A stretch of 15,963 nucleotides of DNA from the NCBI GenBank assembly GCA_002331025.1, contig DCYG01000004.1:2131-18093 (forward strand), in the 5' to 3' direction. This DNA comes from Firmicutes bacterium UBA2116 (GTDB lineage: Bacteria > Bacillota > Clostridia > Tissierellales > Sedimentibacteraceae). The notes beneath the pieces are model-generated. The model saw only the letters and a program-made list of their open reading frames with translations, had not been told where the DNA came from and ran no database searches. The number at the start of each line of letters is the position of its first letter. Positions within the stretch are counted from its first letter, which is position 1. A program made the translations under genes and the position numbers. Below are positions 13,470 through 15,963 of this stretch, piece by piece.

Positions 13470-14736
13470 ATTCTAATATCCTAAAGAAGTAAGTATCAAA
13501 ATCGCCATCATAGTTTGAATATGAATATCCATTCACATTCCCATCGTCATCCTCATCAAATACAACATCAAATGATATGCTGATATTTTGTAAGCCTTCG
13601 CGGCGGATAACTCCCTTTTTCTTCTCGCCGTTACTGTCCGTATAGTTTAGTATGGTGTAATATCTTGACTCACTATAATTCGAACTAAACTCAAAATTTC
13701 TTACTGTATCGGGTTCATAACCCTCATTATAAACCTCATAATATTTACCCTTTATGCTGTCTTTATCGGCAGAGGTTATCTCGACAATTCTTTCACCTTG
13801 TTTCACAAAGGAATTATTTTCTTCTTTTACAATGTCATTTTTATATTTTCCAATATATTTCGTATCAAATTCAAAGCCTTCCTTGATATAAGTAACCTTT
13901 TGTCCATTTAAATCCGGAGCAGCAACAACCGTATTGTTAATATCTTTTACGTCAATTGAAAATTCCACAGTATAAACGTGTTCTGTACCATTACTGTCCT
14001 CTGCAGACATACTTGCAGTAAAAATGCCGCTTTCTATAATTCCCTCTTCGTTTTCAATTGCCTTGCCCGATGCATCTATAACATATATATTTGATTTAGG
14101 ATATGGAACATTTAGCCTTTTCGCTGTATAGTCATTGATAATTGAATATTTTAATGCAAAGGATGAAACAGCATTCACAAGAGGAGGGACTTCCGTGTCT
14201 GATATGTTGCCCATATACATTTTCTTTCCGCCTGATTCCTCGATTTGAATAATATCCTCTAGGCTTCCTACGAATGCATCCATAATTTTTTCTGCATCCT
14301 TAACCCGTTCTTCTTCAAAGGGGTTTTCAAATATTTGTCTGTCATTATTATTAGATTTTTGTTTCTCTATAACATTATATGAACCATCCTCAAAATTTTT
14401 ATATATAGACTGATTTTCATCACTGTATCTATAAGTCTCCCTTATTTCGCCTTTCTCAAGATTTGTTCCATTTGTTTCTTGAGCTTGATTTGCAATGTCA
14501 AATTTTGTATTATCCGTTGATCCCAACAAAGTCTCACCGTCAACTTTTAAAGATATGATAACATCAACACTAAAGTTATCAACCTCATTTGTCAATTTTT
14601 CCGCTGTTGTCTTTGCAGAATTTTTCAAGCTGTGATATCCCGAACCAAGCATAATATCTGCAAAGGCCGATGTTGCAAAAATCAATACACCAAGAATAAA
14701 AACACTGAACATAGCTGATTTTTTATTAAAATTCAT
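13468..14736 (-). CDS. Secreted protein heading the ABC/two-component operon
   Basis: A 422-residue exported protein with a clear signal peptide (1-26, ending SAFA before D27) and no lipobox cysteine. The mature part is acidic and repetitive in secondary structure, with many alternating-strand segments; I recognise no catalytic motif. It starts with a conserved-looking stretch 'DIMLGSGYHSLKNSAKTTAE' (27-46) that I have seen at the N-terminus of uncharacterised clostridial secreted proteins, a memory-based remark. The C-terminus has an acidic 'DEDDDGN' patch (about 398-404) that might bind calcium. The start follows GGAGG at 7 bases. As first gene of the operon it may present ligands to the sensor kinase or act with the transporter; this is inference. 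Confidence 0.7.
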   Translation of the reverse strand: MNFNKKSAMFSVFILGVLIFATSAFADIMLGSGYHSLKNSAKTTAEKLTNEVDNFSVDVIISLKVDGETLLGSTDNTKFDIANQAQETNGTNLEKGEIRETYRYSDENQSIYKNFEDGSYNVIEKQKSNNNDRQIFENPFEEERVKDAEKIMDAFVGSLEDIIQIEESGGKKMYMGNISDTEVPPLVNAVSSFALKYSIINDYTAKRLNVPYPKSNIYVIDASGKAIENEEGIIESGIFTASMSAEDSNGTEHVYTVEFSIDVKDINNTVVAAPDLNGQKVTYIKEGFEFDTKYIGKYKNDIVKEENNSFVKQGERIVEITSADKDSIKGKYYEVYNEGYEPDTVRNFEFSSNYSESRYYTILNYTDSNGEKKKGVIRREGLQNISISFDVVFDEDDDGNVNGYSYSNYDGDFDTYFFRILE

Positions 14737-14773
14737 TTTCCTGCCTCCAATATATAATTTGGCAACATAAAAT

Positions 14774-14787
14774 CATAAACGTTTATG
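14774..14787. promoter_or_regulatory. 14-bp perfect palindrome, candidate operator
   Basis: CATAAACGTTTATG is a perfect palindrome 38 bases before the start codon of the secreted protein gene, between its ribosome binding site and the A+T-rich promoter region. It may be a regulator binding site for the six-gene operon. No sigma-A promoter with two good boxes is seen upstream; the best guess is TTCAAG and TAAATA 17 bases apart on the minus strand, which is weak. Confidence 0.45.
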
Positions 14788-14935
14788 TAGTTGTATATTT
14801 ATATAATACATTATTAGTCTTGAATAACTATAAACTAATTATTAACAATTTATTAATTTTTAGGCTTTTTTATTTAAATAATACGACCAATAATTCTCGT
14901 TTCATAATAAATAATAAATTTAAAAAGTATGTCGT

Positions 14936-14963
14936 AACACTTTATAAGCTGTCGAATATGATA
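14936..14963 (+). promoter_or_regulatory. Possible sporulation promoter (sigma-K-like)
   Basis: AACA (14936-14939) is followed after 15 bases by AATATGATA (14955-14963), close to the sigma-K pattern of mACm and CATAnnnTA with one mismatch. It lies about 44 bases before the start of the Cys/Gly repeat protein gene. No sigma-A boxes are better placed. Confidence 0.35.
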
Positions 14964-15006
14964 ATATTGAGCTTGACTCAAATATTAAGAGAAAAAGGTG
15001 TTAATT

Positions 15007-15399
15007 ATGAGTTGTGATAGATTTATTAATAGGTCCGGAGATTGCGGCCAAGTAATGGGTACATTCGGAGTTCAAAGAATTGCTTTAAGAGGACCTGGAT
15101 GCATATCAGGAACAGGACTTTGTGACGGCGTAGCAGGTACAGGCGGAAGACGATGCTGCTGCTGTTGTGGAGAAGTTGCAGGTACAGGCGGCGGTTGCGG
15201 ATGCGGTAATGTTATGGGCACCGGCGGAAGCAACAGATGTAATAACGTTGCGGGTACAGGCGGAAGAAGCAGATGTAATAATGTTGCAGGTACAGGCGGA
15301 AGAAGCAGATGTAATAACGTTGCGGGTACAGGCGGAAGCAACAGATGCTGGAACGTGTGCGATTGGTGTCTGGGAACACCTACCATAGTCCCAAGGTAA
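15007..15399 (+). CDS. Cys/Gly-rich protein with 12-residue repeats, likely spore surface
   Basis: A 130-residue protein with 17 cysteines and no signal peptide. Residues 1-41 are non-repetitive; a 15-residue imperfect unit with five consecutive cysteines (C50-C54) follows, then five exact 12-residue units (57-116) of the form V-x-G-T-G-G-x-x-x-C-x-N, and a tail with two more cysteines ('CDWC', 118-121). The ATG at 15007 follows AAGGTG at 6 bases and is preferred over the in-frame GTG at 14998. It is followed by a SASP gene, and the upstream region has a sigma-K-like element, so a disulfide-crosslinked coat or exosporium protein is the best inference. A repeat-containing modified peptide precursor is an alternative, but no modifying enzyme is in the window. 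Confidence 0.65.
   Translation: MSCDRFINRSGDCGQVMGTFGVQRIALRGPGCISGTGLCDGVAGTGGRRCCCCCGEVAGTGGGCGCGNVMGTGGSNRCNNVAGTGGRSRCNNVAGTGGRSRCNNVAGTGGSNRCWNVCDWCLGTPTIVPR
15175..15354 (+). repeat. Five tandem 36-bp repeats inside the Cys/Gly gene
   Basis: Units begin at 15175, 15211, 15247, 15283 and 15319, each exactly 36 bases and in frame. Units 3 and 4 differ at only two bases; the others carry small blocks of substitutions. The repeat is G+C-rich compared with its surroundings and also keeps the opposite strand free of stops, which creates a false reverse reading frame. Copy number is expected to vary between strains. Confidence 0.9.
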
Positions 15400-15496
15400 G
15401 CAGACGACCCAAATTTTATATTTGGTGTCGGTCGCTTATGCTGTAAGTGAAAGCAGACGACCCAAATCTTTGATTTGGTGTCGGTTGCTTATGCTG
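15399..15496. repeat. Two tandem 45-bp hairpin repeats
   Basis: Copies at 15399-15443 and 15452-15496 match at 41 of 45 positions. Each folds into a hairpin: CGAC and CCAAAT pair with ATTTGG and GTCG, with one bulged base, around a five-base loop. Outer AGCA and TGCT ends can also pair. Three of the four differences fall in the loop, so the stem is conserved. The first copy starts at the last base of the Cys/Gly gene's stop codon. No T-tract follows either hairpin. Confidence 0.75.
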
Positions 15497-15559
15497 AGCG
15501 ACAGCGAAGGATATCAGAACTTTAAAACCTGAGATTCTTAACTGACGTTCGGAATGACA
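15488..15559. repeat. Full copy of the dispersed inverted-repeat element
   Basis: The left arm includes CTGAGCGACAGCGAAGGATA (15494-15513) and the right arm 15531-15559 is its approximate inverted complement (15 of 22 positions for the inner part), with a 15-base centre between them. The left arm matches the half copy at 105-133. The left end is fused to the second 45-bp repeat. The right arm ends in the usual GGAATGACA. Confidence 0.7.
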
Positions 15560-15571
15560 ATAAAATAATTT

Positions 15572-15602
15572 AAAATGGGCAGTTTTATCTGCTCATTTTT
15601 TT
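15572..15602 (+). terminator. Intrinsic terminator after the Cys/Gly gene
   Basis: ATGGGCAG (15575-15582) pairs with CTGCTCAT (15589-15596), one G-U pair, around TTTTAT, followed by a run of T residues. A-rich sequence before it lengthens the stem. It ends the plus-strand transcript of the Cys/Gly gene, giving a 3' region of about 200 bases that holds all the repeats. Confidence 0.85.
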
Positions 15603-15675
15603 CATTTTATTTTTATTTTTTGAAATATTTTTCAGTTTATATTATTTTTTAAAGTTAATAATAATCTTATAGCTT

Positions 15676-15682
15676 CATATAA
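15676..15682 (+). promoter_or_regulatory. Possible sporulation -10 box for the SASP gene
   Basis: CATATAA lies 45 bases before the SASP start and resembles the sigma-G/E/K type -10 sequence CATAnnA. No convincing -35 box was found at the right distance. SASP genes are normally read by sigma-G in the forespore, which is the only further support. Confidence 0.25.
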
Positions 15683-15727
15683 AAATTGGAGCTTGTGTAG
15701 GTAAATAATCATAAAGGAGCTGTAAAA

Positions 15728-15946
15728 ATGAGTAGCAGAAATAAATTAGTAGTTCCTGAAGCCCAACAAGCTGTTAACAATTTAAAAATGGAAATAGCTC
15801 AGGATTTAGGTGTCCCTGTTTTAAGAAATGCAACTTCAGAAATGTATCCTGCTGTTGTTAATGGATTAAGTGTAAGAGAAATGGTACGTATGGGCGAAAA
15901 AATGCTTATAAATAATCAAGCACCTACCGATAGAGATATATTTTAA
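15728..15946 (+). CDS. Alpha/beta-type small acid-soluble spore protein
   Basis: A 72-residue protein of the family that coats and protects DNA in the dormant spore and is cut by the GPR protease at germination. The N-terminal half is typical: 'NKLVVPEAQQAVNNLKMEIA' (5-24) followed by QDLGV, which holds the GPR recognition region around the E-I-A-x-[DE]-L-G motif. The C-terminal half is divergent: the usual G-x-x-G-G-x-M-V motif reads 'NGLSVREMVRMGEKMLINNQ' (45-64), with the double glycine missing, and an acidic tail DRDIF follows. The ATG has AAGGAG 9 bases upstream. It is transcribed alone, after a terminator. The family call is good; whether it still binds DNA normally is open. Confidence 0.82.
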   Translation: MSSRNKLVVPEAQQAVNNLKMEIAQDLGVPVLRNATSEMYPAVVNGLSVREMVRMGEKMLINNQAPTDRDIF

Positions 15947-15963
15947 CATCAAATAAAAAACGC

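Noticed and set aside
15175..15354. CRISPR array
   Set aside because: The repeats are directly adjacent with no unique spacers, stay in frame, and encode a regular peptide.
15072..15386. Minus-strand open frame rich in Leu and Pro (repeats of LLLPPVPATLLH type)
   Set aside because: It is the mirror of the 36-bp repeat array of the Cys/Gly gene. It has no ribosome binding site and its composition follows from the repeat, so it is not a gene.
15167..15388. Second plus-strand open frame inside the repeat array
   Set aside because: It arises because a 36-bp repeat without stops stays open in several frames. The frame from 15007 has the better start site and a sensible repeat protein.

Overview
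The window comes from a low-GC, Gram-positive-type, spore-forming bacterium, most likely a member of the Clostridia or Tissierellia. The evidence is the strongly A+T-rich sequence, GGAGG-type ribosome binding sites in front of almost every gene, consensus sigma-A promoters, an alpha/beta-type small acid-soluble spore protein (SASP), a secreted protein with S-layer-homology (SLH)-like repeats, a BcrA-type ABC transporter with a two-component system, and a 26-residue holin-like toxin of a kind known from Firmicutes. I cannot name the species from sequence alone.

Layout. Positions 1-163 hold a patchwork of palindromic repeat fragments. On the minus strand, trpS and an imidazolonepropionase-like amidohydrolase form a two-gene unit (2353 to 164), with a perfect sigma-A promoter and a hairpin plus T-tract just before trpS. 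Upstream of it, also on the minus strand, lie a REC-PAS-GGDEF diguanylate cyclase and a CobS-family membrane protein whose signature motifs have decayed (4472 to 2485). Next is a secreted SLH-like protein with a decayed metallopeptidase-like core (5877 to 4612), divergent from rlmH (6049 to 6528, plus strand).

The 522 bases after rlmH contain a compact candidate type I toxin-antitoxin locus: a minus-strand toxin gene (6686-6766) and a plus-strand RNA with its own consensus promoter, converging on one strong hairpin. The minus strand then carries a cupin protein, a membrane-anchored DUF5050-like beta-propeller protein and a small membrane protein (9284 to 7051).

The largest unit is a six-gene minus-strand operon (14736 to 9463): secreted protein, ABC ATPase, ABC-2 permease, sensor kinase, OmpR-family regulator and a small sigma-factor-like protein. 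The genes are nearly contiguous (0 to 57 bases apart), so they probably work together as an envelope-stress or peptide-resistance module that is sensed, pumped and regulated locally. A 14-bp perfect palindrome lies upstream of the first gene.

The right end is plus strand and sporulation-flavoured: a Cys/Gly-rich protein built from 12-residue repeats, a 3' region with two tandem 45-bp hairpin repeats and a full copy of the dispersed repeat also seen at the left end, an intrinsic terminator, and the SASP gene. The most interesting items are the toxin-antitoxin locus, the two proteins with eroded active sites (CobS-like and metallopeptidase-like), the transporter/two-component/sigma-like operon, and the repeat protein with its unusual 3' region.
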